Of a stretch of DNA of 64,000 bases, positions 53,345-63,990 are shown piece by piece; position 1 is the stretch's first letter; the number at the start of each line of letters is the position of its first letter. Source of the DNA: Micrasema longulum (lineage: Eukaryota > Arthropoda > Insecta > Trichoptera > Brachycentridae); contig JAGVSM010000241.1 of assembly GCA_022494885.1 (NCBI GenBank), positions 1 to 64,000 of the forward strand, in the 5' to 3' direction. Position numbers and translations under genes: made by a program. The notes below the pieces were generated by a model that saw nothing but the letters and a program-made list of their open reading frames with translations, had not been told where the DNA came from and made no database searches.

Positions 53345-54005
53345 AATAGAGAAGGTTCAAGAGTGATGTTTGCGAAACTTATATCTTAAAGTAAATAATA
53401 ACTATCCATTCTTGTATCCGTCATTATGTCCGGCGGGGACGCTGGATGACGACACCCTCCAGTCTCGTCGGCAAATTTCTCTCGGGAAACATTTCTATAA
53501 GCTGATTTCTAGAAGTATATATAACTTACCAGTTCATGGTTTACCTCTTCGTTCTAATTCTCAAGGCACTCTCTTAATACCCATCCACGATTCCTCTTTC
53601 TTCTCTAACTCATATAGTGTCCGTGCGGCTCGACTGTGGAATCATCTCCCATCCACCATCAAAGATGTTACTACAGTATCTCTGTTTAAATCACGCCTGA
53701 AGAAACATCTCCTTTCTCTTCCTTAATCTCTCCTTTCCTTTTTCCTCTTTTTTTCTTTTTTCCATCGAGTAATAGTTTTGGTTTAAGGTAATTTATAAAC
53801 AAATACGTTTATTTCTATTTTAGTTAGTCTTTAGCTTTTTAATCTTTTTTTCTATTGAATATGTTCTGTAACTTGAATTATAAAAATTAAACTTTTATTT
53901 TATTGGTTGGTTGGAAGAAATTGCCATTTGGCAATAAGCCCACCAATGTACAATTATAATGTTATCATTATGCACAAAAAGTGAAATAAAAAATAAAATA
54001 AAAAT
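53345..54005 (+). pseudogene. CR1-like LINE ORF2 C-terminus and 3' UTR
   Basis: Frame 53370-53726: NNNYPFLYPSLCPAGTLD, DDTLQSRRQISLGKHFYKL, SYSVRAARLWNHLPSTIKDV, SLFKSRLKKHLLSLP, stop. R-A-A-x-L-W-N-x-L-P is the classic LINE ending. The UTR contains TTGCCATTTGGCAATAAGCC and an (AAATAA)n tail. The same UTR is at 61255-61520. Confidence 0.87.
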
Positions 54006-54164
54006 AATCCAAGAAAGAGATCAGTTTGTATGTTCCCGATAATTACACTAGAGCGAGATCTCACGCACTGTTTTACACACCCAGAAGCTCGCACACGAAT
54101 GCGAGTCAGAATTCACCCATCGATAGGACAATTCGCTTGCTGAATACAGTTTCTGCGGATATTA

Positions 54165-54320
54165 CGGATCTATTTTTCTGTACATATCGGCAGATTGGCA
54201 GCTATCTGCTTTCTATTCACGAATTTCTAACTTATGTTTACAGTCTGCATTACTACGTACGTGATGGGTTAAACAGTTAAACAGCCCGGACACCGGACAG
54301 TAATGCGGACTACAATATCG
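54165..54320 (+). repeat. Dispersed repeat M, copy 2
   Basis: See 7346-7470. This copy extends further, to ACTACAATATCGTCAAATAA and (ATAA)n, suggesting a 3' tail. 54321-54519 shows nothing recognised. Confidence 0.65.
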
Positions 54321-54519
54321 TCAAATAAATAAATAAGGTATTCTGTCAATTTAAAATCGTCGATTTCGAGAAGGTACTCCGTTCTCCGGATATAGAACGA
54401 TTTGGAACACGTTTTAAAATTTAATAATAGAACAGGAAGAGACAGCTGAAGGGAAGGGGAAGTGACGTACCATATAACTTACTACCCATTAAAACACAAA
54501 CAGCAAACGGAACACACCG

Positions 54520-54610
54520 TAACGCCGTAGGCCGAGAGGATACACCGCCATATGCCGACTCTGCCATCGCGCACAGACCTCGTTTCCTCTCGTCGTCACA
54601 CCACGTTCGC
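54520..54610 (-). pseudogene. RTE-like LINE 3' end
   Basis: GTAGGCCGAGAGGATACACC and GCACAGACCTCGTTTCCTCT match the family end (minus). 54611-55129 has no recognised gene; GGTTGGAGCGGTTGGAGCG at about 54613 is a small repeat. Confidence 0.6.
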
Positions 54611-55129
54611 TCCCCGGTTGGAGCGGTTGGAGCGCGCGGTCCTCCAGTGCCTCGATCGCAGATAACTACCGACGTGATGACAATTTCTCACTATCGTTTT
54701 TTATCGTATTCGCGATCACAGTGGAACATCCGTGAACGCCTAATATTAAATGTGGAAATATTTACGTTTCGCGACGCATAATCCTGCTGCGCAATCACAT
54801 ATTTCAATTTCATCGGTGTAAATATGGAAAATATTAAAAAACCTGCCGTTTTTATTTATTTATTTATTATTTATCACGCTATTTATTGCAGGTAAGCCAA
54901 ATTTCAAGAAGAGCAGTCACCACGCAATATATTGTTTTTTTTTGTAGTAAACGCCGATTTTTCCCCAGTGAACTGTATTTATTTACGAGGAAAACAAAAA
55001 ACAAACCGACACGAGTGCTGACTTAGAGATTACACACGCGTTGACTTATGACTGTTCATTATTGTTCATTGCGATCGCTCAAATGCTTAGCATGTGTTTG
55101 AGCACGTCGATAGTTATTTGTGATTGAGC

Positions 55130-55870
55130 TACTGTACGCAGTTTGACCGCACAGAGATCGCGTTTCGACAGCATTCAGCCTATACTGTCATCTGTTTTTT
55201 CCAATAGGGAAATCTCACTTTTTTTTTACATTTCGTAAAAAGGGTCTGTGAAGTCTGAAGTACTGTCCCGTAAAGGAAATGATTTTTTTGTTACTCATTT
55301 ACTAATACATAAAAAATACTTTTAAATTTGTTATTATGAATTTCGCAAAAACGGTCATCGCATTGGCCACGCCCCTAATACGTCATGATTCATGTTTATT
55401 TGTTCCCGACCATTCAAATTTGTTTAGAACATTGTCGAAAATCTTGACGTCACAATTATCAAGACCAAACGTGCCGCGTTTTTCTAGTGACATATTTTTT
55501 TAAAATTCATTTTTTAAAGTTAAATATATCCACAATATCCATATTGATTTTGAAAATACAATTAGTTATTCTAAGTCCATTTTATATTTTTTTATCGGTA
55601 TTCGTAATATGTGATATTTCCCTATTACGCACTTCTCTTCCGTGCGTAAGGGTCAGCACCGGGACTCCATTGTCAACGGCTAATTTCGCCTCCGGCGACA
55701 AACATTTATTTGCCAAGGTAGATTTTGGTATTTGATAATACTCACGAATTGGCGTAGAGGAAGGATGAAAGCGGAGAGACCGCGGTCGAAATGCGGTATC
55801 TCAGACGAATGTATGGAAAATCTATATGTGACAGGGTACAAATACAACTAGTACATACGACTAGTACAAA
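55130..55870. repeat. Cluster of small LINE and repeat relics
   Basis: 55135-55200 (minus): RTE-like, GATCGCGTTTCGACAGCATT. 55445-55452: an exact TGACGTCA. 55495-55622: the AATATCCATATTGATTTTGA repeat shared with 13150-13242. 55625-55735 (minus): RTE-like, TCAGCACCGGGACTCCATTG and CAAACATTTATTTGCCAAGG. 55745-55870 (plus): RTE-like, GAAATGCGGTATCTCAGACG. Confidence 0.65.
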
Positions 55871-55924
55871 TCTGAGATAGGTATAATCTAGGAGTAATAA
55901 TTCTGAAATAATTGAAAATTAAAA

Positions 55925-56180
55925 AATCTTTATTATCATCATCATTCCCTTTCCGCACCTAATGGTACTTAGGGCACTGCATTGGTATACAAATCGCAGC
56001 GTTTGATCACTTGTTACATGAAGGGAAGATGATCAGTCATACGTTTCAGGTTCAGGACTATAAAATATTCTAGTGTGAAAACACCTTTTTACTCTAGAAT
56101 ATTTCAATTTCGGCAATCGAACCCGAGACCTCTTGCATGGTAGGCAAACGCGCTGACCATTACACCACGAGGCCGACATA
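55925..56180 (-). mobile_element. SINE-A, full-length copy
   Basis: Read minus: GGCCTCGTGGTGTAATGGTC (A box), GAGGTCTCGGGTTCGATTGC (B box), TAAAATATTCTAGTGTGAAA region reversed and CCTGAACCTGAAACG. It continues CCAATGCAGTGCCCTAAGTA and ends GGAAAGGGAATGATGATGAT. It is one of the best-preserved copies. Confidence 0.9.
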
Positions 56181-56244
56181 ATACACAATTGATAAATACA
56201 TTATTTTTTTCTGTCAAATTAAAACATAATATAAATATAGGGGG

Positions 56245-56465
56245 TAGATTACTTACCGTCCATGCGCTCTGTAGCTGCAAGACTGTAATCTAGCTCCTAT
56301 CTGCTATAATTGAAATATATCATAATTGGAAACGAGGAATTAGAACCCTAATCGTCCATGCGCTCTGTAGCCTGTAGCTGCAAGACGTGCTAGGATATTT
56401 ATTTAGTGTACAGCGCCCTTGAGGTGAATTTTACAAAAATGGCGCTTTATAAATTATCTAATGAA
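56245..56465 (+). repeat. L2-like LINE 3' UTR and end
   Basis: Two CGTCCATGCGCTCTGTAGC units, then GTACAGCGCCCTTGAGGTGA and AAAAATGGCGCTTTATAAAT. It joins the tandem-unit UTR (39860-40235) to the tail seen at 46855, so all are one family. 56466-57004 has no recognised gene. Confidence 0.82.
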
Positions 56466-57004
56466 CAAAAATAACATAAACCTATGCAGAACACAAATAA
56501 GGGCAAAAATAACGCTATCCAATGTGTATTTATAAACAAATAGATGGTGCAAACCGCTATGTAGTTTATTAAAAGATTAATCTAAATTTTTTGTGTCCAA
56601 GATTTTAAAGTTATTTAATATTCAGACAAATATAAAGATTTTGACATTGGGTAGTAAATTAGTCAATTTCGTGACAGGTTATGGGCGCTCTAAATAACTA
56701 GACTTTTGGGTTTTTAAAAATGTGTTTATTAATAATGATACGCGGAAGCGGAAGCGGGGAGCATAGTCGCCTAGTCCGTCGCCCCCTTGCTGTGTAGGTA
56801 CTATATTATATTACCGTACTGGCAACACCACCACATCCCCGTGGCCACTTTATTTTTTTGTCACTTTTTGTCCATAATTACCCTCTGCCAAACATAATCT
56901 GCAAAATATAACATAATATATGTATTACTTATTTCTTTTTTGATGGCTATATAAAGTATACTTTACCATTAAAGCTATGCACAAGCAAAAAAGGAATAAC
57001 ACAT

Positions 57005-57075
57005 TACAACAGAGATGGAGAACATTTAAGAGAAGGGAGTATTAGGCTAGGTCTAGGCATTAACAGGGCTTGTCT
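57005..57075 (-). repeat. Satellite S fragment
   Basis: TTACAACAGAGATGGAGAAC and GTCTAGGCATTAACAGGGCT. Confidence 0.7.
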
Positions 57076-57164
57076 GAATTACTCTAGTCTCGCTTGCGCC
57101 CGCGACCCCCCGAGCGAGGCTTCGCGACTCGTGACACACTTTTATAAAAACAAGTCTTTTCATT

Positions 57165-57755
57165 TTACTACTACCTCTACTACCATCACACCATTTAGAG
57201 GGAGAGGATGGACCACCACACTCGTCTATACTGGCATACATTCCTAGCATCCTTCACATTCATACATCTTGTCATACATGCTCGGTTCTACCTGCTTTTG
57301 ACATGATCAGACATAAGATTACGGTTTATCTGATCATGCCCCGTCTTCCTCGGTCGTTTTCGTCCCACATTACTGTTCATTCTCGCCATATATACCAGTT
57401 TTACAATTCTTTCGTCATCCATTCGTTCTACATGACTAAACCACCTCAGACACCCTTTCTTAATCTTATCAATTATACCTGACTCGGACTTACGTATAAC
57501 TCCATCGTGCACTGCCAGTTTAGCTTCGATTGACATATTTTTACTAGCAATTACCGTGCTCAGTGCGCCATTTTCGTAGCCCGCACCCACTCTCCTTTCA
57601 ACATCTTTTTCTACTCTTCCATCTCTTGAAATCACACTTCCCAGATACACAAATTCTTCTATTTGTTCTTGACGTTTGTTTTTCACATTTATAATGCAAT
57701 TATTAAAACCAGTAACAATTGGAAAAACAACAGAAGATTTACAAACAATTAACAT
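57165..57755 (-). pseudogene. RTE-like LINE C-terminal region
   Basis: Minus frame 57755-57288: RQEQIEEFVYLGSVISRDGR, VEKDVERRVGAGYENGAL, MSIEAKLAVHDGVI, a ~75-codon deletion, then IDKIKKGCLRWFSHVERM and NVGRKRPRKTGHDQINR (GRPRKTW with changes). The 3' end follows to CCATCACACCATTTAGAGGG. The frame stays open despite the deletion. Confidence 0.87.
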
Positions 57756-57924
57756 AATGATAGTTATGTGCGAGTCCAGTTAAAAAAACAGTTGTTTTAC
57801 ATTTTGAGTCCTCGTTTTAGGCAGGCAGCTTTTGTTGCTGTTGATCACCGTTCAGATGGCCGTCTTTTTACGCCCACCGCAAATCACAGCCGTTTGAAAA
57901 CAGGATCTTAAGAAACCCTAGATT

Positions 57925-58015
57925 TAGAGGGAACATCGCTCCCGGGTATTTTAAGCTGTCAACTTTCTCGATCATCTGTCCGTAACTTTCTTCAGAAATG
58001 CTCATCTCGTTATTT
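57925..58015 (-). pseudogene. LINE fragment (family 4)
   Basis: CCGGGTATTTTAAGCTGTCA and CTTTCTCGATCATCTGTCCG parallel 45370-45412 (KVxxLKYPG-type residues). Confidence 0.5.
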
Positions 58016-58055
58016 TAATCGACGCCTATAGTGTGATTGTTTTATATTTTTGCAG

Positions 58056-58182
58056 GTAGAACGCCCGCTCTTGAAGAATGAATCGAGTAAAAACAAACTT
58101 CATTTAGTAATCAGTTACCGACGAAGAAACCTCTCGAGATAGAATTTGCATTTGAAACTGTCAAATTGACATATAATACGAA
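58056..58182 (+). promoter_or_regulatory. edl: edl 5' leader (possible acceptor, 9-codon uORF)
   Basis: TTTTATATTTTTGCAG ends at 58055 and could be the acceptor of a 5' UTR exon. Inside the leader, ATG at 58078 opens a 9-codon upstream ORF closed by TAG at 58105-58107. An in-frame TAA sits just before the edl ATG, so no N-terminal extension on this exon is possible. Confidence 0.45.
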
Positions 58183-58303
58183 ATGGACGGAGGTTTGGCG
58201 GTCTGCGCAGGGGAGAGAGGACCGATCAGCGCTCACCATTGGAGAGGGACGCCGGCGACGGAGGAAAGGAGACAGACATATATCGAAGAAACATTGCCAA
58301 CAG
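58183..58303 (+). CDS. edl: edl/mae-like SAM (Pointed) protein, exon 1
   Basis: Forty codons from ATG (context GAAATGG) encode MDGGLAVCAGERGPISAHHW to IEETLPT, a charged unstructured leader. The exon ends ACA G|GTAAAAAG (phase 1), which matches the phase-1 acceptor of exon 2, giving Asp at the junction (LPT-D-PRNW). Total predicted protein: 113 residues, shorter than the Drosophila protein as I recall it. The short leader is either genuine or an alternative first exon. Upstream TAA in frame supports this start. Confidence 0.75.
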
Positions 58304-58751
58304 GTAAAAAGGATTCTCAAATACTATTATTGAACCGACAATATTTTAAGCATGTCCAGATGTTCGCCGGGAAAGCTGGGGACACACTACACTCCCTAGG
58401 GGAAATGAAACCAATTTCACTTACATCGATAAAGGTTTCAGCTCTTTTACTTCAAAAAAGTCAACTGATGGAAGAGATGAAGAAATGTGGGTGTTCAAAT
58501 CTGGAATGTTATAGTGTATAAAGTGGCCACTTAAACCAGCCAATGACAGGCCATAACCCTCAGCCGTAAATGCCTAGACTTCCATATTCCATTTTGAAAA
58601 ATGTTTTCCTTCCCCGTTGCAATAAATTTGGACATTCTTAGTACATTTACAAATTTTTATAATCTTAGAATAACGGGAGCGCAGTCCTGAAATTCAGTTT
58701 GAACGACACTACCTTTCATATGCGCGTAATTAACGGTGGGGTCGTTTGCAG
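58304..58751 (+). other. edl: edl intron (448 bp) carrying a satellite S copy
   Basis: GTAAAAAG...GGGTCGTTTGCAG, phase 1. Bases 58330-58640 are a diverged satellite S monomer part (AAAGGTTTCAGCTCTTTTAC, TAAAGTGGCCACTTAAACCA), so the intron is mostly repeat. Confidence 0.8.
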
Positions 58752-58972
58752 ATCCCAGAAACTGGACGCGCGCGGATGTGAGCAGCTGGCTGGCGGTCAC
58801 GGGCGCGCGCCACCGCATCCCCGCGCCCCTCTGCGAGCGCTTCCCGATGAACGGCAAGGGGCTGTGCCTCATGACGCTGGACATGTTCCTGTACCGGGTC
58901 CCCCTCGGGGGGAAACTGCTCTACCGGGACTTCCAGCTCAGGCTCGCGGAGGCGATGCATCTCTCCTTATAG
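58752..58972 (+). CDS. edl: edl/mae-like SAM (Pointed) protein, exon 2
   Basis: Residues 41-113 form a complete SAM/Pointed domain: DPRNWTRADVSSWLAVTG, then CERFPMNGKGLCLM and MFLYRVPLGGKLLYRDFQL, with stop TAG (58970-58972) four residues after the last helix. N-W-T-x2-D-V-x2-W-L opens all ETS Pointed domains. M-N-G-K-x-L-C and R-V-P-x-G-x2-L are core signatures. No ETS DNA-binding domain follows. That architecture is that of ETS-domain lacking (Edl, also Mae), which binds the SAM domains of Yan and Pointed and modulates their output in RTK/MAPK signalling (Drosophila knowledge). Codons are strongly GC3-rich, unlike the flanks. An alternative is a terminal exon of a larger ETS gene, which is less likely. 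Confidence 0.87.
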
Positions 58973-60569
58973 CGCCGCTCCCTCGCTATCGCAACACTAA
59001 ACTAATTCCTAGTATTCGCATTTTTAAAAACAGCTGAATCTCGCTCAGCGAGCACTCCTCGTGAAGAGCAATTCGCACGATGACAAAAAAATGTTAGGAA
59101 GTCTCGTATCGTAAAACCTCATCGAACGTGACTTCGAAGGGTTCGAGGCGGTGCCCGATGAGCACGATGTAATTGATGAGATGATGTCTTTAGCTAACAT
59201 CATGGGGCTGGAGGTAGATTGCCTTCTATAAAAATTAATTAAGGATAAAATTTTAGTTTTTGGTATTAATTTTTTTATTCGATAGATTTATGTATTTGGT
59301 GTTTATATAAGTTGTGTTGTTTTTTTTTTTAAATTTCAAAATAAGCATAAAAAAACAAAATAGTAAAGATTATACGTTAATTACCAAATTTTATTAAGGT
59401 TATTTCACAAACAATAAAAATTAGTAGTTGCTTAAAAATATAAAACCTATGTGTCGATAGATACACGCTGTCAGTAGTTAACGATGATGTGTTGTCATAT
59501 TTCAATACAGCCTATTATACTATGTTTTACTGCAATCGAGTGTAATCCTTTCTGAGCCTGAACATAGAACTGAAAATAGTAAAAAAACATGTCTAAAAAT
59601 AAATACTACCGTGATAATCAAAACAGTTTTCTGTTTTTTGAGTCCAAACCATTCTAGAACCTGTGAGAGATGTTCAGATTTTAGCACTTTCATTGCACGG
59701 GGTTTTACTAGTAATACATACATTCAATAAAAATGTATCCAGTAGTTTTCATTCAAACATTTAAATACATCTTTCATCATATCTTTCAATTTTGTTGCTA
59801 ACTCGTCTTTCGCGAGACAGACTCCAGACACATTGCAAAACTAATGGAATTTGTGGGATGTAATTAATATAAAGATAGTTCTGATTGCAGACTGTTAGTC
59901 AGTAATTTTAATAGCCACTCGTATTAAGATTGTTGTAGTAAGGAATTTCAAGATGTAAAGATTACTTTTTTCTGTAAATTTTACTATGTGCACATTCGAT
60001 TTTGTATATAACAATTGAATGATACCGAGCGAGGTGGCATAATACCCCATTTTATTATAATAATTAGAGTTAATTGAAATTCCTTATTGTCTAGTCATAT
60101 TGACCAATTAATTAGGAAATAAATTGTCCATTTTGTAAAGATAAACTTGTTGTTAATTTATTTCTATACCTTCCTTTCTTCATCATTGTAGCGAAGTATT
60201 GAATTTAATTTTTGGGGAACTCTATCGAGTATTCCACGTTGCGCAGAAGGAAGTATGCTAGGGAACAAAAAGAACGTCAAAAAATGAACCGTTGAAAGCT
60301 TACAAAATTGGAAGATGTCGTAGAAAAAAGCAGAAATTTAAAATGGAACCAGGTCGGTTTCATCGTCACATGCGGAGAGATAACTTAGGCAAATGGGCTT
60401 CAGGCCGCACAGATGAAGCAGAATAATAACAAAAACACGCCATCATGTTAATCAGCTGTAAAAGGTTAGTAAGTAAATCAGTCCTATTCTCCTCTACTGA
60501 TGCGAATCGTAAAACCTCATTAGGGCCCGACAAAACAAAATACCGAGTCTTGAGAATAGGAGTCTCTGA
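58973..60569 (+). other. edl 3' region; one transposase-like relic
   Basis: No poly-A site can be fixed; several AATAAA words occur (for example near 60118). 59118-59220 reads ERDFEGFEAVPDEHDVIDEM, then MSLANIMGLEVD and stop. It resembles the C-terminal acidic part of pogo/Tigger-type transposases and is listed as a weak pseudogene relic. The rest is AT-rich. Confidence 0.4.
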
Positions 60570-60830
60570 AGATGGGCGGTGGTGACGCAGCAAACCTCGG
60601 TGACAACTGTCACAAAGCAGAGGCGATACGGTCGCCTGAGCTACCTCCGATGCCGGGGATGCCTCATGAGAGTCTTGACCGAGCTCGCCCGCTCGTACAC
60701 AGTACCAGGCTCGCGATGTCCGTTACTGTCTGTTCGTCGGCAGTTTGCGTCAGAAATATGGGACGCAAACCTGACTCTGAATCTGTGATGCCAGGAGGCT
60801 CCTTGCGGTTACCGTATTATGCTCCAACTA
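60570..60830 (+). pseudogene. LINE fragment (family 4)
   Basis: In frame from 60579: QQTSVTTVTKQRRYGRLSYL, then SRCPLLSVRRQFASEIWDAN. It parallels TPATTVIERRRYGWLGRVLR and GRPLLTVRRQF of 44890-45600. Then ATTATGCTCCAACTAGGGAG matches 44855-44870 reversed. 60831-61254 holds no gene; 61140-61175 is a satellite S scrap (GAAAATCCAGTCCTTAAC). Confidence 0.75.
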
Positions 60831-61254
60831 GGGAGCGGACATGGAATGTTGATGATGATGAAATAAATCAATTCCATTATTAATTATTTTTTTATTTATT
60901 TATTTACATACATTAGTTTATTGCACATAATTTAAAACATAAGTCCTAACTCCGTGGGAGTTGAAGTCCTGTGTTGAGATAAGATGAGCACATAGTTGAT
61001 ACAGACACATGAGTATATCACCGCAAATATAGGATCAGAAACACAAAAATTAATTGAAAAAAACATATAAGTATATGGCACATCAATATGGTAAGCTGTA
61101 AACTCGAACATTTGAAAAATCATCGCGGAATTTCCCACTCAAATCCCTCCCACTGAGGAAAATCCAGTCCTTAACTCTTCACTTGAAAATAGTTTTTGTC
61201 CTCGAGAGCTTGGTATTTAATGTTGTTGATTCCTGAGACAAGGATTACTGAGAT

Positions 61255-61520
61255 CTCTCTCCTCCTTTCCTTTTTCCTCTTTTTCCCCTTTTCCCATTAA
61301 GTAATAGTTTTGATTTAAGGTAATTTATAAACAAATATGTTTATTTCTATTTTTATATATCTTTAGCTTTTTAATCTTTATTTTCTATTGAATATGTTTT
61401 GTAAATAGTATTATAAAAATAAAACTATTATTTTATCGGTTGGTTGGAAGATATTGCCATTTGGCAATAAGCCCGCCAATGTACAAATAAAATTATGTAC
61501 AAAAAGTTAAATAAATAAAT
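61255..61520 (+). repeat. CR1-like LINE 3' UTR
   Basis: TCTCCTCCTTTCCTTTTTCC, TAAGGTAATTTATAAACAAA and TTGCCATTTGGCAATAAGCC match 53725-54000; the tail is (AAAT)n. Confidence 0.85.
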
Positions 61521-61539
61521 TACTGACAAAATCAAGAAA

Positions 61540-61720
61540 GTGGTGACATGTAGAGCGAATGTACAGCGAAAGAACGGCTAAAAGGATCTACGATGCGAAT
61601 GTTGATGGATGCAGAAAACGATAGACCTAGTAAGACATGGCGCGACAGAGTCCAACAAATGTTAGGAATAATCGGCGTGCGCACATGAGGAGATGTATTG
61701 ATGAACTGAAATTAATCCAT
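61540..61720 (+). pseudogene. RTE-like LINE 3' end
   Basis: CAAAATCAAGAAAGTGGTGA, GTTGATGGATGCAGAAAACG and AATAATCGGCGTGCGCACAT parallel 47955-48190. Confidence 0.7.
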
Positions 61721-61864
61721 CAAATTTTAGAAAAAAAGAATGTTTCAGACGATAAAAAGCATCGGACCATAAGATGTGCCCCAATTTTTGATTGAATTTT
61801 CAGAGTAAAAAAGTGCATCTTATGGTCCATAAAATATGGTAATTTGTCTACTCCTTTTTGTCAA

Positions 61865-62200
61865 AGTCCAGGTGGATGAAGAAAACAGTTCTCTGTGTGA
61901 AACAGAACCAGAATCTCGGACGAGTAGTTTCGACTCGATGACGACTCTCCGTTAAAAATCTAAAAAAAAGAAATCGAAAGGAGAAAAATCCCTCTCGTAG
62001 TTTAGTGGTTGGAGTGCTCGCCACGAGAGCCCGAATTCGATTCCTAGGAGAGTTGACACGAAATATTTGTTTTTAAGGTGGTTTTATGCCGCAAAATTTC
62101 ACTGTCCCTGAACTGGCACCTGAAGCGTAAGCAGTCGGAGTGCCAATGCAGCTCCCTATGCACCAGCAGGAGAGGACAGGGAAATGATGTTGGAGGTGAT
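61865..62200 (+). mobile_element. SINE-A, long variant
   Basis: Upstream block GAACCAGAATCTCGGACGAG. A box in CTCGTAGTTTAGTGGTTGGA, B box in GAATTCGATTCCTAGG. Then CCCTGAACTGGCACCTGAAG and CTCCCTATGCACCAGCAGG. A family 4 LINE scrap follows at 62265-62315 (GTTAAGGCTCTCGG). Confidence 0.8.
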
Positions 62201-62624
62201 GGGTCAGTGTGCGTATTGTGAAACCCCCCTCTCCAATCTGTTATTCAGAAATTCTCAGCAGAAGTTGTCCGGGACTAGAGGACCCGATGCCGAGTTAAGT
62301 TAAGGCTCTCGGAACGAGACTGCAGTCAATGTAGTGCGGTGTCCTATGCACCGATCTGTGAAGATAGCGGGCAGAGCATCAATCAACTCTATTTGTGGGC
62401 GGCAACGCGATAACAGTAATCCCCAGCTCATTCTTATCTGAGAATATGCTAGATTTAATAGCCTAATAAACTCTCTCCAGGATTCTGACTACGATCTGAT
62501 TAAGTCAAATGACATGTTAAATTCAACACCTTCGCAAATTGATAACACTAATAATCTTGACATCATATTTGTCTTGGAAAACATTTATTCTGGAAATATA
62601 TACAATCCGAGTACGCAGTAAGAC

Positions 62625-62638
62625 CCCCCCCCCCCCCG
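62625..62638. repeat. Poly-C run
   Basis: A run of about 14-15 C followed by GCGGTGACTG. Its length may be uncertain in the assembly. Confidence 0.85.
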
Positions 62639-62754
62639 CGGTGACTGTGACTTGTTGTCACTGTGGACTGCGGATGCGCCGCTCACATAGATCGAGGCAA
62701 AAACGGCACAAACTTGATTTCTGCACCCAGACTAGCGTGGGTCCATTTCTCGCG

Positions 62755-62955
62755 TATATCTGTTTTTTTTTAAAGAAAAAATAAATATTAGCATTCCTAT
62801 AATTTACCCAAATATTTTATTTTGAAGGCCATATTCAACGAGTTGTAAAAAACTCATTATTAGAAAATGATAATAAAGTTGGGGCAGAGTGGGGTTCGAA
62901 CCGTGGACCTTTAATCCGCGAGTCAGAGACGCTAACCACGGGACCGCAACCCGAT
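62755..62955 (-). mobile_element. SINE-C full-length copy
   Basis: Minus: TCGGGTTGCGGTCCCGTGGT, B box GGTTCGAACCCCAC, CTTTATTATCATTTTC, GTTTTTTACAACTCGTTG, and an A tail (T-run 62762-62772). Confidence 0.85.
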
Positions 62956-62984
62956 TCTATACGCAGAAACAGTAGGTCAGGGGA

Positions 62985-63990
62985 TTATCTCAATTCGAGA
63001 TCGAGGGGCCCTCGACGAGTCCCATCTCTGACCCGCTCCTCCGCAAATACAGAAAATGCCCTCAGGTTGCTCGTATTCACCACCAGCTCAGCACACCGAA
63101 CAGGTTTCGGGACCTCGCTTGGATTAGAAACCATCATGTCCCTCTCCGTGCCTGGAAGTGGGCCGTCCCGCAGAATATGAGACGCTGTTTGGCAGGGTTC
63201 GCCGCAAGCACATGCGGCGCAATGTACTAGTCCCAAATCAAAAAGTTTTGCGCCAAACTCGCCGTGATCTGATAGCATCTGAACCGTGCTGTGATGTCCA
63301 GGAAAAACAAGTATGTCCACCTTCCCGTAATAGCAGCATCATATCTATTCCGCCAGACCTCCATCGACCTTATCAGCTGCTCTACGTAGGTCCTCCTATA
63401 GAGCACACAGATTCCGGCACCCCTAACACCCCAATTCTCTCCGCTTACCCTTCTCATTTTTAAAAAGAGCTCCCTCTTTAGGCTTTCGCAGAAATCTATT
63501 TTGCATGCGCCAGAAACGAACCCGTCGTGTCCGGCTGCACACCGCGGTCTTACCTCCTTAATGAATTGAACCCCCTGGCTTCCCATCCCGATGTTTGCAT
63601 TCCTCGCTTTGTCAAGGTTACCCTTTACTTAGGCTCAACATCTTTCGCGGAGTAAAGGTTAGTTTATTTCTACATCCCCATTCCAATACCATTGACACTG
63701 TCGCTGAGCCCTCGGTCTCAAGCCCCCTTCCACTGTCAGCTGGCAGCAGAAGAGCATCATCCGCATATGCGACGTAATTTCATCCCTCGAGGAAGGGCAG
63801 TCGCTGCAAGCCCTCAAAGACCATGGAGAAAAAATTATGGAGGACAGATCAATAGACACATTGCCCCAGAGATAGACGTGCAGACTATCTCGGCAGGATA
63901 ATGGATTACTCCCACCGCCACGCGCGGTCGCATTGTCCTCGTGTAAACGCGCACGGACGGGACAATAGCGACTCACTCGGCGCGTGTGTC
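62985..63990 (-). pseudogene. R1-clade LINE, RT palm to C-terminus
   Basis: Reading minus from 63850: MVFEGLQRLPFLEG, a stop, NYVAYADDALLLPA (intact YADD box). After frameshifts, the fragment at 63586-63227 has GVQFIKEVRPRCAAGHDGFV and MRRVSGENWGVRGAGICVLY. 63320-62985 has TVQMLSDHGEFGAKLFDLGL, HCAACACGEPCQTASHILRD, the Cys/His zinc knuckle of R1-type ORF2. Most of palm to tail is present but with stops and shifts. No 28S rRNA target sequence is seen nearby, so it is not a canonical rDNA insertion. Confidence 0.85.

Noticed and set aside
59105..59225. Acidic peptide FEAVPDEHDVIDEMMSLAN as an extra edl exon
   Set aside because: No acceptor in the right phase, a stop precedes it in frame, edl already ends at 58972, and the wording is transposase-like.
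62985..63990. R1 insertion in 28S rDNA
   Set aside because: The element is R1-clade by protein, but no rRNA sequence flanks it within the window.
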